A stretch of DNA of 64,000 bases, from contig OZ244951.1 in assembly GCA_965222315.1 (NCBI GenBank), positions 4,588,001 to 4,652,000 on the forward strand, given 5' to 3'. Position 1 is the first letter of the stretch. Each line of letters begins with the position of its first letter. A program made the translations under genes and the position numbers. This document shows positions 50,986-59,820 of this stretch, in pieces. The notes under the pieces were generated by a model. That model worked only from the letters and a program-made list of their open reading frames with translations, had not been told where the DNA came from and ran no database searches. This DNA comes from JACKII01 sp965222315. GTDB lineage: Bacteria; Pseudomonadota; Alphaproteobacteria; Bin95.

Positions 50986-52053
50986 CTAAGCCGCCAGCCC
51001 GTAATCCGCCGCCAAGGAGGGGTCGCGGGCGGCGACCTGGCGGGCCAGGTCCACGATGACCTTGGCCTGCTTCCAGGTGGCGTCGTCCTGCATCTTACCG
51101 TCGATCATCACCGCGCCGGAGCCGTCCGGCATCGCCTCCAGAATGCGTAATGCCATCTGCACTTCGCCGCGCTCGGGGCTGAACACCTGCTTCGCGATCG
51201 CGATCTGGGAGGGGTGCAGGCTCCACGCGCCAGCGCATCCCATCAGGAAGGCATTGCGGAACTGCGCCTCGCAAGCGTCCTCGTCACTGAAATCACCGAA
51301 CGGCCCGTAGAACGCCTTCAGCCCGTGCGCCATGCAGGCATCGACCATTTTTGCCAGCGTGTAGTGCCACAAATCCTGCTGGAAGAAGCCGCGGCGCTCG
51401 TCGTTGGCGGCGCCGGTGGCGCTGGCAGAGTCGGCCAGCACTCCATAGGCCGGATGTCCGCCGCCTACGCGGGTGGTTTTCATTCCACGGGAGGCGGCCA
51501 GGTCGGCAGGCCCCAGGCTCATGCCCTGCATGCGGGGACTGGCGGCGGCGATGGCTTCCACATTGTTGACGCCGAGCGCGGTCTCCAGGATGGCGTGGAT
51601 CAAGATCGGCCGCTTAACGCCGTGCTTGGCCTCCAATTGTGCCAGAAGCTGGTCGAGATAGTGGATGTCCCACGGCCCCTCCACCTTCGGCAGCATGATC
51701 ACGTCGACCTTGTTGCCCGCGGCGGCCACGATCTCCGTCACATCGTCCAGCATCCAGGGGCTGTCGAGCGCGTTGATGCGGGTCCAGAGACCGGTCGTGC
51801 CGAAGTCGTGGGCCTGCGCCGTCTCGATGAAACCGGCGCGGGCGGCTTCCTTCGCATCTGCCGGGATGGCGTCCTCCAGGTTGCCCAGCAGCACGTCCAC
51901 CGCGGCGATCATGCCCGGCACCCGGTCGCGCATCTTCTGCACATGGGGCGGAAAGAAGTGGATCATGCGTTCGAGGCGCGGCGGGATCTCGGCAAGTGGC
52001 TGCGGCGCGCCGATGGCGAGCGGCTTGTAGAAGGCGCGGGCGGGTTTCTGCAT
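50986..52053 (-). CDS. HpcH/HpaI-family CoA-ester lyase (malyl/beta-methylmalyl-CoA lyase-like)
   Basis: 355 residues of the citrate-lyase-beta/malyl-CoA lyase fold. Acidic and Arg residues around NLEDAIPADAKEAARAGF, TGLWTRINALDSPWML, MLPKVEGPWDIHYL and HAILETALGVNNVEAIAAASPRM are family motifs. Such lyases cleave (3S)-malyl-CoA or beta-methylmalyl-CoA into glyoxylate and acetyl- or propionyl-CoA. The gene follows mch by 48 bases on the same strand, which strongly supports the beta-methylmalyl-CoA reaction in a glyoxylate-generating pathway such as the ethylmalonyl-CoA or methylaspartate route. Exact specificity is inferred. Confidence 0.82.
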   Translation of the reverse strand: MQKPARAFYKPLAIGAPQPLAEIPPRLERMIHFFPPHVQKMRDRVPGMIAAVDVLLGNLEDAIPADAKEAARAGFIETAQAHDFGTTGLWTRINALDSPWMLDDVTEIVAAAGNKVDVIMLPKVEGPWDIHYLDQLLAQLEAKHGVKRPILIHAILETALGVNNVEAIAAASPRMQGMSLGPADLAASRGMKTTRVGGGHPAYGVLADSASATGAANDERRGFFQQDLWHYTLAKMVDACMAHGLKAFYGPFGDFSDEDACEAQFRNAFLMGCAGAWSLHPSQIAIAKQVFSPERGEVQMALRILEAMPDGSGAVMIDGKMQDDATWKQAKVIVDLARQVAARDPSLAADYGLAA

Positions 52054-52101
52054 AAGGTGGCTCTCTTTTTCCTATTCGTTGGTGGTAGTTAACTGGCTCA
52101 G

Positions 52102-53169
52102 TCAGTGCTGGCGGCGGGGAACCAGCGCCCAATAATCGAGGTCCAGCAGCACATCCGGATTGTAGCGGCCGCAGGCCTGACGGACCGCGAAATCCTCCCC
52201 GGCCGGCCGGTCCTTCAGCGCCACCAGGCGCAGGCGGAGGGCACCCATGCCGGGCGTGGCGGTCTCCGCCTTGTCGAGCACTTCGCTCCACGCATAGACA
52301 GTGTCGCCGGCAAAGGCAGGGGCAGTATGGCTGCCGCCATTGATCGCCGCGATCCGGCAGGCGTTCGCCAGACCGTTAAAGCTGAGAGCGCGCGCCATGC
52401 TGATGATGTGACCGCCGTAGATCAGACGCTTGCCGAAGCGGCTGCTCTGCTGCGCGGCCGCGTCGAAGTGGACCCGCGCCGTGTTCTGGTAGAGGCGCGT
52501 CGCCAGCATGTGCTCCGCGTCTTCCAGTGTCATGCCGTCGATATGGTCGATTTGCTCGCCTGGAAAATAATCCTCCCATAGCGCATCGGAGCCGCTGGCG
52601 GCGGTGTCATACCGGCAGGGTGAGGCGGCGAAGGGGGTGGCGGCCTGCAAGTCGCAGGCGGCGACAGCATCCGGCAGGTCCGGCACGCCCATTTCCGTGT
52701 GCACGGCGCTGGACGGATCGCGTTTGTTCACCATGACCCAGCGCACGAAGCGGAGCACCGCTTCCCCGTGCTGGTTGCGGCCCTCCGTGCGGACATAGAC
52801 GACGCCGGTCTTGCCGTTGCTGTTCTCGCGCATGCCGATCACCTGCGAGGCCGCGCTCAGGGTGTCCTCGGTATAGACCGGTTTCAGGAAGCGGCAGTCC
52901 GCATAGCCTAGATTGGCGACGGCGTTCAGGGAGATGTCCGGTACCGACTTGCCGAAGACCAGGTGGAAAACCAGCATGTCGTCGACCGGTGCACGCCCAT
53001 AGCCCATAGCCTCCGCGGCCGTCGTGGCGGACTGGAGAACGAAGCGGCTGCCGTAGAGGCCGGTATAGAGGGCAACGTCGCCATCGGTGACAGTGCGTGG
53101 GGTCGAGTGGGCAATCGCTTGACCCATGCTGAAGTCTTCGAAGTAATTGCCGGAGGATGCTTTGCTCAT
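52102..53169 (-). CDS. mch: Mesaconyl-CoA hydratase (beta-methylmalyl-CoA dehydratase), MaoC fold
   Basis: A 355-residue double-hotdog MaoC enzyme. The opening GNYFEDFSMGQAIAHSTPRTVTDGDVALYTGLYGSRF closely follows Rhodobacter Mch, as do LVFGKSVPDISLNAVANLGYADCRF, EDAEHMLATRLYQNTARVHF and YGGHIISMARALSFNGLANA. It interconverts mesaconyl-CoA and beta-methylmalyl-CoA. It sits directly upstream of the lyase gene, forming the mch-mcl pair. The divergent gene is a cytochrome P450, 99 bases away. Confidence 0.92.
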   Translation of the reverse strand: MSKASSGNYFEDFSMGQAIAHSTPRTVTDGDVALYTGLYGSRFVLQSATTAAEAMGYGRAPVDDMLVFHLVFGKSVPDISLNAVANLGYADCRFLKPVYTEDTLSAASQVIGMRENSNGKTGVVYVRTEGRNQHGEAVLRFVRWVMVNKRDPSSAVHTEMGVPDLPDAVAACDLQAATPFAASPCRYDTAASGSDALWEDYFPGEQIDHIDGMTLEDAEHMLATRLYQNTARVHFDAAAQQSSRFGKRLIYGGHIISMARALSFNGLANACRIAAINGGSHTAPAFAGDTVYAWSEVLDKAETATPGMGALRLRLVALKDRPAGEDFAVRQACGRYNPDVLLDLDYWALVPRRQH

Positions 53170-53268
53170 GGGATCGTACTTCTGGTTGACGGACTTGTGT
53201 GCAGCGCAACAGGTCGGAAGTTTTCGGGTTCCAATGCGCTCTCAAGGAATCGCTATAGAGGTAATAAA

Positions 53269-54519
53269 ATGACTCAAAAAAGCGAGAAATCAATAAAAAA
53301 ATTGCGCCACGACGATCCTTTAGCAAACTTTGATCTGCGGTCGCCACCTTCAGGCTTCCTTGATGACCCATACCCGCATTATGCCGCACTGCAGCAGGAA
53401 AGCCCAGTGAAGCAGCTGCCGGACCGCTCGTTCTTCCTGACTCGCTATGCCGATTGCCTGGCGGTTTACAAAGACCCCGCCCGGTTCCTGTCCGACAAGC
53501 GCCAGGCGTTCTGGCCCGTGTTCGGCAAATCGCCGCTGTTCGAGCATCACACCACCAGCCTCGTGTTCAATGATCCGCCGCTGCACACCCGCGTGCGCCG
53601 CCTGTTGGCGCCGGCTTTCACACCCAGGGCGCTGGCAGCGTTGCGGGTGCGGGTGGAGGCGTTTGTCGACCAATTGCTGGACGAGGCCGCGGAAAAGGGC
53701 GAATTTGACCTGATCGCGGACTTGGCTTCCGCACTGCCGATCCAGTTAATCGGCGACATGTTAGGAGTGCCAGCAGACGAGCGCGGCCCACTGCGCGACT
53801 GGTCGCTCGCCATACTGGGCGCGCTGGAGCCACAGCCCTCACCCGGGCGTCTGGCCGCCGGCAATCAGGCGGTGGATAACTTCAAGGCGTTCCTGCGGAA
53901 TTTGATCCAGCGCCGGCAGGCGGGCGATCTGCCCAGCGACGACAGCGAAATTCTCTCCAAGCTGATGGCGGAGACCCGGGACGGCGAACGCCTGAACGAG
54001 TTGGAATTGCTCCACAATTGCATTTTTCTGCTGAACGCGGGGCATGAGACGACGACCAACCTGATCGGCAACGGCGTGGAGGCGCTGTTCCGCTTTCCCG
54101 GCGAATTCGCCCGGTTGCGGGCCGAACCCGGCCTGATCGAGCCCGCCGTCGAGGAGTTTCTGCGCTTCGAAAGCTCCAACCAGTTGGGCAACCGTCAGGC
54201 GGCGGTGGATTGCGAGGTGGGCGGCACCGCCATCCCGGCAGGCGCCTACCTGCACATCGCCATCGGCGCCGCGAACCGTGACCCGGACGCATTTTCCGAC
54301 CCGCACCGGCTGGACCTTGGCCGGAAGCCCAACCGGCATCTGGCCTTTGGCTCCGGCATTCACATCTGCGCGGGCGCCTCACTTGCCCGGATGGAAGGAC
54401 AGGTCGCCATCGGCAAGCTGGTAGAACGCTTTCCTCGCCTTCGGTCTAACGGCAAGCCCGTACGCGGCGGCCGGACACGCTTCCGGGGGTTCCTGGAACT
54501 GCCGGTTACCATTCAGTGA
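53269..54519 (+). CDS. Cytochrome P450
   Basis: 416 residues from ATG 53269 with GAGGTAA upstream. The heme ligand is Cys367 in FGSGIHICAGASLAR. The I-helix oxygen site is AGHETTTN (257-264) and ExxR appears as EEFLRFE near 295. It is a soluble bacterial class I P450 without membrane anchor, needing a ferredoxin partner not encoded here. Its stop overlaps the upstream coding frame of the cupin gene region; substrate unknown. N-terminal PLANFDLRSPPSGFLDDPYPHY is typical of acyl/terpene-type P450s. Confidence 0.93.
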   Translation: MTQKSEKSIKKLRHDDPLANFDLRSPPSGFLDDPYPHYAALQQESPVKQLPDRSFFLTRYADCLAVYKDPARFLSDKRQAFWPVFGKSPLFEHHTTSLVFNDPPLHTRVRRLLAPAFTPRALAALRVRVEAFVDQLLDEAAEKGEFDLIADLASALPIQLIGDMLGVPADERGPLRDWSLAILGALEPQPSPGRLAAGNQAVDNFKAFLRNLIQRRQAGDLPSDDSEILSKLMAETRDGERLNELELLHNCIFLLNAGHETTTNLIGNGVEALFRFPGEFARLRAEPGLIEPAVEEFLRFESSNQLGNRQAAVDCEVGGTAIPAGAYLHIAIGAANRDPDAFSDPHRLDLGRKPNRHLAFGSGIHICAGASLARMEGQVAIGKLVERFPRLRSNGKPVRGGRTRFRGFLELPVTIQ

Positions 54520-54539
54520 CAACATCAGGGAGGTCTTCC

Positions 54540-55226
54540 ATGAGCGATACACGCATTAACGCCGACTTTAACCAGCGCGTCGTCGTCGATACCGCGGCGA
54601 TGCCCTGGGTTGTCTCCCCCATGGCGGGGGTGGAACGGCGGATGCTGGACCGGATCGGCGATGAGGTGGCGCGGGCGACCTCCATCGTACGGTACGCGCC
54701 GGGCAGTGCGTTCTCGCCGCATGAGCATGCATTGGGCGAGGAGTTTTTGGTGCTCGAAGGCGTGTTTCAGGATGAGCATGGCGACTTCGGCCCTGGATCC
54801 TACGTCCGCAACCCGCCCGGCAGCAGGCACACCCCGGCAAGTGCGCCCGGCTGTACGATCTTCGTGAAGCTCCGGCAGATGCGGGACGACGGCGCCGAGC
54901 CCTTGCTGCATATCGAAACCGCGGCGGGTGAATGGCGGGAGGCGGGCAGCCCCGGCTACGAGCGCCAGGTACTCTATGCGCCGAAAGATGCGCGGGAGGT
55001 GGTGGCGCTCGAACGGCTTGCGGCGGGGGTAGACGCCGGCGTGCGGTTCCTGCCCGGCGGGGAAGAGATACTGGTGCTGGACGGCGTGCTGATGCAGGAC
55101 GGCGCGGCCCATGGGGCCGGATGCTGGGTCCGAAATCCGCCCGGCGCACGACTGAACCTGGCTGCCGGGCCGAAGCAGGGCTGCACATTCTGGGTCAAGC
55201 GGGGGCATTTGCCGCCCCCGCGCTGA
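54540..55226 (+). CDS. Bicupin protein (ChrR-like cupin)
   Basis: 228 residues from ATG 54540 (GGGAGG upstream), 20 bases after the P450 stop. The first cupin carries SPHEHALGEEFLVLEGVFQDEHGDFGPGSYVRNPPGSRHTP with His-x-His and Glu metal ligands. The second (FLPGGEEILVLDGVLMQDGAAHGAGCWVRNPP) has lost most ligands. This matches the ChrR cupin family (metal sensors or dioxygenase-like proteins). Probably co-transcribed with the P450. Confidence 0.82.
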   Translation: MSDTRINADFNQRVVVDTAAMPWVVSPMAGVERRMLDRIGDEVARATSIVRYAPGSAFSPHEHALGEEFLVLEGVFQDEHGDFGPGSYVRNPPGSRHTPASAPGCTIFVKLRQMRDDGAEPLLHIETAAGEWREAGSPGYERQVLYAPKDAREVVALERLAAGVDAGVRFLPGGEEILVLDGVLMQDGAAHGAGCWVRNPPGARLNLAAGPKQGCTFWVKRGHLPPPR

Positions 55227-55231
55227 CGCCT

Positions 55232-55771
55232 CTAATAGGCCATCGCCGCCCGCTTCTGGGTGTGGAAGTAGCTGGAAGCCTCTTCCGACGTTACCGGACG
55301 GCCCACGAGAGGCTCCGGTGCGCGGGGCACCCTGGCCCGGACAAGGTTCCAGAAGCGTTCGATCGATTTCAGATGAACACTGACTTCCGCCAGCTGTTTC
55401 TGCTCAATCTCCGCCTCCTCCAGAAGCCCGGCGTGGCGTTCGAACATATTGTCGAGCACACGCCAGAACTCCTCCCCCTTCTCCGTCAGTTTGACGTGAA
55501 TCGAGCGCCGGTCGTGTTCTGCCCGCTGCTGGGTCATGTAGCCTGCCTCAACCATTTTTTTCAGGTTGTAGGAGACATTGGACCCCAACAGGTAGCTGCG
55601 CTCCGTCAGCTCGCCAACGCTGATTTCGTCGCCGGCGATGCTGTACAGGATCAGGCACTGGACGTTGCTGATATCCCGGATGCGCATTGCGTCCAATTCA
55701 GTTTTGAGCACCTCCAGAAACAGGCGGTGCAAGCGCTCGATATTCGAGACGCACTCCAGATAATGCTGCAC
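55232..55771 (-). CDS. MarR-family transcriptional regulator (LdtR-like)
   Basis: 179 residues. The winged helix ISVGELTERSYLLGSNVSYNLKKMVEAGYMTQQRAEHDRRSIHVKLTEKG is very close to the LdtR type known from Liberibacter and rhizobia. Start at GTG 55771 with GAGGGA upstream. A C-terminal extension (PEPLVGRPVTSEEASSYF) is unusual. In Liberibacter, LdtR controls cell-wall L,D-transpeptidase and stress genes; its targets here are not evident. It is convergent with the cupin gene. Confidence 0.88.
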   Translation of the reverse strand: MQHYLECVSNIERLHRLFLEVLKTELDAMRIRDISNVQCLILYSIAGDEISVGELTERSYLLGSNVSYNLKKMVEAGYMTQQRAEHDRRSIHVKLTEKGEEFWRVLDNMFERHAGLLEEAEIEQKQLAEVSVHLKSIERFWNLVRARVPRAPEPLVGRPVTSEEASSYFHTQKRAAMAY

Positions 55772-55855
55772 GGTATTGGTCCCTCATTGCAGAACCCCTC
55801 TGCACTTGAGACCGACCGTACGGCATCCGCCTAAAAGGCTCCTGAATTTTCGCGG

Positions 55856-56761
55856 TTAATTCTGCGGATTTTTCTGGAACATGCGGATAATACCGGACAT
55901 GTCATCCTCTGCCATCCCGGCCAGACAATAAAGCTGGAACAGTTGCGCCGCCGTTGCGCCCATAGTGAGCGGTACGCCGGTGGCTGTGCCGGCGTTCATG
56001 GCGAGCCCCAGGTCCTTCGACAGCATCGCGCCGGTAAAGCCGGGCTTGTAGCCGTTGTTGGCTGGCGCGCCCTCGGAAAGGCCCGGCTCTGGGTTATAGG
56101 TAGTCAGCGCCCAGCTATTGCCGGACCCCGCGCTGGAGACCTCTTTCAGGATGGCCGGGTCAATGCCTAGCCCCTTGATGAGGGACATGCCCTCGGCAAC
56201 GCCGGCCAGGTTGATGGCCAGCATCATGTTGTTGCAGATCTTGACCGCCTGGCCTGCGCCCGCCTCGCCGCAATAGACGACTTTGCCGCCGACGATTTCG
56301 AGATAGGGCTTTGCCTCCTCATAAACCGCTTCGGGACCGCCGATAATCATGGTGAGGGTGCCGGCAATCGCACCGCCCGTGCCGCCGGTGACCGGCGCTT
56401 CGATCATGTTCAGGCCGCGTTCCGCCGCCTTCGCCGCCACGTCGCGAGCGGAAGCCACGTCGATGGTCGAGCAGTCGATCAGCAGGGTGCCGTCGTCGGC
56501 ACTGTCGATCACGCTGCCCTGCTGGCCTTTCTCGCCATAGACGCTACGCACGTGCGGTCCGGCAGGCAGCATGGTCATAACCACGTCCTGGCCCTCGGCA
56601 CAGGCAGCCGCGCTCTCCGCCGCGGTGCAGCCATTGGCCACCGCGGCCTCGACCGAGGCAGGGGTTAGGTCGAATACGGTAACCGTATGGCCAGCTTTGA
56701 CCAGATTCGCGGACATCGGTCCGCCCATATTGCCGACGCCGATAAAGCCGATGCGTGCCAT
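55856..56761 (-). CDS. mmsB: 3-hydroxyisobutyrate dehydrogenase
   Basis: 301 residues from ATG 56761. The Rossmann start IGFIGVGNMGGPMSANLVKAGHTVTVFDLTP, substrate-site APVTGGTGGAIAGTLT and the catalytic-Lys region GAGQAVKICNNMMLAINLAGVAEGMSL are diagnostic of the beta-hydroxyacid dehydrogenase family and MmsB in particular. It oxidises 3-hydroxyisobutyrate to methylmalonate semialdehyde in valine degradation, in line with the HIBCH and acyl-CoA dehydrogenase genes nearby on the same strand. Confidence 0.92.
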   Translation of the reverse strand: MARIGFIGVGNMGGPMSANLVKAGHTVTVFDLTPASVEAAVANGCTAAESAAACAEGQDVVMTMLPAGPHVRSVYGEKGQQGSVIDSADDGTLLIDCSTIDVASARDVAAKAAERGLNMIEAPVTGGTGGAIAGTLTMIIGGPEAVYEEAKPYLEIVGGKVVYCGEAGAGQAVKICNNMMLAINLAGVAEGMSLIKGLGIDPAILKEVSSAGSGNSWALTTYNPEPGLSEGAPANNGYKPGFTGAMLSKDLGLAMNAGTATGVPLTMGATAAQLFQLYCLAGMAEDDMSGIIRMFQKNPQN

Positions 56762-56868
56762 GTCGAGATCCTGTTGCGATGATGCAGCGTTAAACAAACC
56801 GACGCGGAACATATGCCGTCGCCCGCGCCTCTGCAACGCATCAGGCTCGGTCAGTGGCAGACACTACA

Positions 56869-57219
56869 TCACGTATTGAGCGATTTTTCGTCTTCGCCGG
56901 TTTCCGGCACCTTGCTCCGCCATTGGTGCGGCACCTGCACATCCTTGGCAATGGCGCTGGCGGCTTCGATCATCTCGTTGGTTTGGGCCATATAGTCTTC
57001 GAAAGCCTGCTCGTAGTAGCGCTGCACCGCTTCCGCAGCCTCAGCAGGGGTCTTCGCCCCAATGATTTCCTGAGATGCCGCCAAGTCCGCGCTCACACGT
57101 TTGCTGATGAATTGCATCATCTCGGCCTGCACGGTGGCGGTCTCCCGCATCATACGGCTGAACATAACGCCGAATGGATTGGCAAATAGATCGGGGTCGA
57201 TGTTGGGAGTTTTCGCCAT
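56869..57219 (-). CDS. Phasin family protein
   Basis: 116 residues from ATG 57219 (AAAGGA six bases upstream; ATG 57225 also possible). The amphipathic, Ala/Met/Gln-rich helix FSRMMRETATVQAEMMQFISKRVSADLAASQEIIGAKTPAEAAEAVQRYYEQAFEDYMAQTNEM contains the phasin core (PxExxxxxxxYY-type). Phasins coat polyhydroxyalkanoate granules. It sits between mmsB and hibch, so the valine carbon may feed PHA; that link is inferred. Confidence 0.75.
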   Translation of the reverse strand: MAKTPNIDPDLFANPFGVMFSRMMRETATVQAEMMQFISKRVSADLAASQEIIGAKTPAEAAEAVQRYYEQAFEDYMAQTNEMIEAASAIAKDVQVPHQWRSKVPETGEDEKSLNT

Positions 57220-57329
57220 GGTCATTCCTTTCTGAAATGCACCCAATTCTATCAAATATCTCCTTGCCAGTTCCATCATTGATGTGAATCAAACACTGCC
57301 TCTGGCTGCGCGGTCTTGGAGGCTTCGGA

Positions 57330-58400
57330 CTAATCCCGCGGTTCCGGCGGATCGAAAGTCAGGTCGCCTCCAGCGGCCGGCAGAAAGTAGCTCTCCACCC
57401 GTTCGGGCGTCACGCCTGCTGGCGTGGAGGGTTGCCAGTCCGGCCGGTTGTCCTTGTCCACGATCAGGGCCCGGATACCTTCGAAAAAGTCATGGTCGGC
57501 GCAGAATGCCTGGCAGAGCCGGTACTCCATGGACAGCACCTCGGCCAGGTCCATATCCTTGCCGCGCCGCAATTGCTCAAGCGCCACTTTCAGCGAGGTC
57601 GGCGACTTGCCGGACATGCTCTTGGCCCATTTCTGGGCCTCCGCACTTTCGTCTTGGAACAGCGCATGCAGGATTTCTTCCACCGTCTCCGCCGCGAACA
57701 GGCGGTCTATCTCGCGCTGCATCGGCATGATCTTGGCAGCCGGCGGCTTCTCAGCGAACACGCCGAGGACGCCCATGACCATCTCGCGCGTCATGTTCGG
57801 TTCCTGGGTGGCCAGAATTTCCGCAACATCGTCCAGCCGGTCGCTGGGAATATAAACGTCGGCCAGCCCTACAGCCACGCAATCCGCGCCGTTCAGGCGG
57901 CTTCCGGTCATGGCCAGATACTGGCCCATCCGACCCGGCAGCCGCGGCAGGAACCAGCCGCCGCCCACGTCCGGGAAGAAGCCGATCCCGGTTTCCGGCA
58001 TGGCGAAGCTGGTATTCTCGGTCGCGACCCGCACGCTGCCCAGCACCGACACGCCGACCCCACCGCCCATGACAATACCGTCCATGAAGGCAATATAGGG
58101 CTTTGCGTAGTGATGGATGCGCCAGTTCAGGATGTACTCGTTCCAGAAAAACGTGGCGGTGTAGGGCTTGCCGCGCTCGTGATAGAGCCGCTCGATATCC
58201 CCGCCTGCGGCGAAGGCCCGCCCGCCCGGCGCCGGCCGGATGATGATGCAACCGGCTCGGTAGTCCTCCGCCCAATTCTGCAATTGGGCGTCCATGCGGT
58301 TGACCATATCCAGCGTCAGCGCATTCAGCGCTTTCGGCCGGTTCAGTATGATTTCGGCGACCGAACCGGTCTGCTCGAAGATGATATCGTCAGCAGTCAT
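57330..58400 (-). CDS. 3-hydroxyisobutyryl-CoA hydrolase (enoyl-CoA hydratase fold)
   Basis: A 356-residue crotonase-fold enzyme. AFAAGGDIERLY and GIVMGGGVGVSVLGSVRVATENTSFAMPETGIGFFPDVGGGWFLPRLPG, with Glu and Asp in the EtGIGFFPDVGG block, are the HIBCH signature, absent in ordinary enoyl-CoA hydratases. It releases 3-hydroxyisobutyrate from its CoA ester in valine catabolism, giving the MmsB substrate. Length is normal for the family. Confidence 0.9.
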   Translation of the reverse strand: MTADDIIFEQTGSVAEIILNRPKALNALTLDMVNRMDAQLQNWAEDYRAGCIIIRPAPGGRAFAAGGDIERLYHERGKPYTATFFWNEYILNWRIHHYAKPYIAFMDGIVMGGGVGVSVLGSVRVATENTSFAMPETGIGFFPDVGGGWFLPRLPGRMGQYLAMTGSRLNGADCVAVGLADVYIPSDRLDDVAEILATQEPNMTREMVMGVLGVFAEKPPAAKIMPMQREIDRLFAAETVEEILHALFQDESAEAQKWAKSMSGKSPTSLKVALEQLRRGKDMDLAEVLSMEYRLCQAFCADHDFFEGIRALIVDKDNRPDWQPSTPAGVTPERVESYFLPAAGGDLTFDPPEPRD

Positions 58401-58423
58401 TGGAAAAGCCTAGCCTGTCAGCG

Positions 58424-58480
58424 TCGTTGCGGGGAGCCATGGGCGACGAAGCAATCCATCGCCCCGTCGTGTTACCTGAG
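58424..58480. repeat. Short dispersed-type repeat (GGGCGACGAAGCAATCC family)
   Basis: GCGGGGAGCCATGGGCGACGAAGCAATCCA matches, by memory, a short palindromic element dispersed in several alphaproteobacteria. Arms GGGCGA (58441-58446) and TCGCCC (58459-58464) form a hairpin. Only one copy is seen in this window. Confidence 0.45.
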
Positions 58481-58565
58481 GTCGCTGTCGATTGCCGCGT
58501 CGCCCGTATTGCATCCGGGTTCCTGGCAATAACGGCGGAGGTAGCTGGAGGAGCAAACACTCGAA

Positions 58566-59714
58566 TCAAGCGCTCAAATCCTGCAACAGCCGGCGGGCGA
58601 TGATGACCCGCATGATCTCGTTGGTACCCTCCAGGATCTGATGCACGCGGGTGTCGCGCACATAGCGTTCCAGGGGGAAGTCCTGCAGGTAGCCATAGCC
58701 GCCATGGATTTGCAGGGCGTCATTGCAGATGTTGAAGCCCGCATCGGTCGCGAACCGTTTCGCCATGGCGCAATACAGCGTCTTTTCCGGGTGGTCCTGG
58801 TCCACCGCCTGCGCCGCCCGGTGGATCATCAGGCGGGCGGCCTCCAGATCGGTCGCCATGTCAGCCAGCTTGAATTGCAAAGCCTGGAAGTCCGCCAGCC
58901 GCTGGCCGAACGCCTTGCGCTCGCCCATATACGTTTTAGACGCTTCGAGGGAAGCTCGCGCCGCGCCGATCGAGCACGCGCCGATATTGATGCGCCCGCC
59001 GTCGAGGCCCGCCATGGCGATCTTGAAGCCCTCGCCCTCTGCGCCGATCAGATTCTCCGCCGGCACCCGGCAATCGTCGAACAGCACCATGGCCGTCGGT
59101 TGGGAGTTCCAGCCCATCTTGCGCTCCTGCTCACCAAAGCTGAGGCCAGGCGCGTCTTTCGGAATCGCCAGGCAGGAGATGCCGCGCGGGCTGTCATCGC
59201 CGGTGCGCACCATACAGAGATAGAGGTCCGTGCCGCCAGCGCCGGAGATGAAGGACTTGCCGCCGTTCAGCACATAATGGTCGCCGTCCCGCACCGCCTT
59301 GGTCTTCAGCGCCGCCGCATCGGAGCCGGCATTGGGCTCCGTCAGGCAGTAGCTCGCTAGCGTCTCCATGGTGCAAAGAGTCGGCAGGAAGCGCTGGCGC
59401 TGCTCCTCGTTGCCGAAGCGGTCGATCATCCAGGCGGCCATGTTGTGGATCGAGATATAGGCCGCGGTCGAGGTGCAGCCCGCCGACAGTTCCTCGAAAA
59501 TCACCGCCGCATCGTGCCGCGAGAGTGCCGAGCCGCTGACATCGTCTCGCACATAGATACCGCCGAAGCCAAGTGCAGCTGCCTGGCGCAACTCCTCGAC
59601 AGGGAAGATTTTTTCGGCGTCCCAGCGGGTGGCGTTCGGCGCGAACACTTCTTCGGCAAAGCTGCGTGCGGTGTCCTGGAAGAGCAATTGGTCTTCGGTC
59701 AGGTTGAACGGCAT
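58566..59714 (-). CDS. Acyl-CoA dehydrogenase, isobutyryl-CoA dehydrogenase-like
   Basis: 382 residues from ATG 59714 (GGAGCCGGA upstream). Family motifs CLTEPNAGSDAAALKTKA, WNSQPTAMVLFDDCRVPAENLIG and the C-terminal YGYLQDFPLERYVRDTRVHQILEGTNEIMRVIIARRLL with its catalytic Glu (EGTNE) identify a flavin acyl-CoA dehydrogenase. Length and block pattern fit ACAD8 (isobutyryl-CoA). With HIBCH and MmsB it gives three steps of valine breakdown; the enoyl hydratase step is not encoded here. A related short/branched-chain specificity is possible. Confidence 0.88.
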   Translation of the reverse strand: MPFNLTEDQLLFQDTARSFAEEVFAPNATRWDAEKIFPVEELRQAAALGFGGIYVRDDVSGSALSRHDAAVIFEELSAGCTSTAAYISIHNMAAWMIDRFGNEEQRQRFLPTLCTMETLASYCLTEPNAGSDAAALKTKAVRDGDHYVLNGGKSFISGAGGTDLYLCMVRTGDDSPRGISCLAIPKDAPGLSFGEQERKMGWNSQPTAMVLFDDCRVPAENLIGAEGEGFKIAMAGLDGGRINIGACSIGAARASLEASKTYMGERKAFGQRLADFQALQFKLADMATDLEAARLMIHRAAQAVDQDHPEKTLYCAMAKRFATDAGFNICNDALQIHGGYGYLQDFPLERYVRDTRVHQILEGTNEIMRVIIARRLLQDLSA

Positions 59715-59820
59715 TGGTTCCGGCTCCTTGGCGATCGGCTGGGCTGCGCCGATGGGCTCATTGCCATTTTGGCGGGCAAAGGCAACATGACGCAAATTTC
59801 ATCAGCATGAGGCCGGCCCG

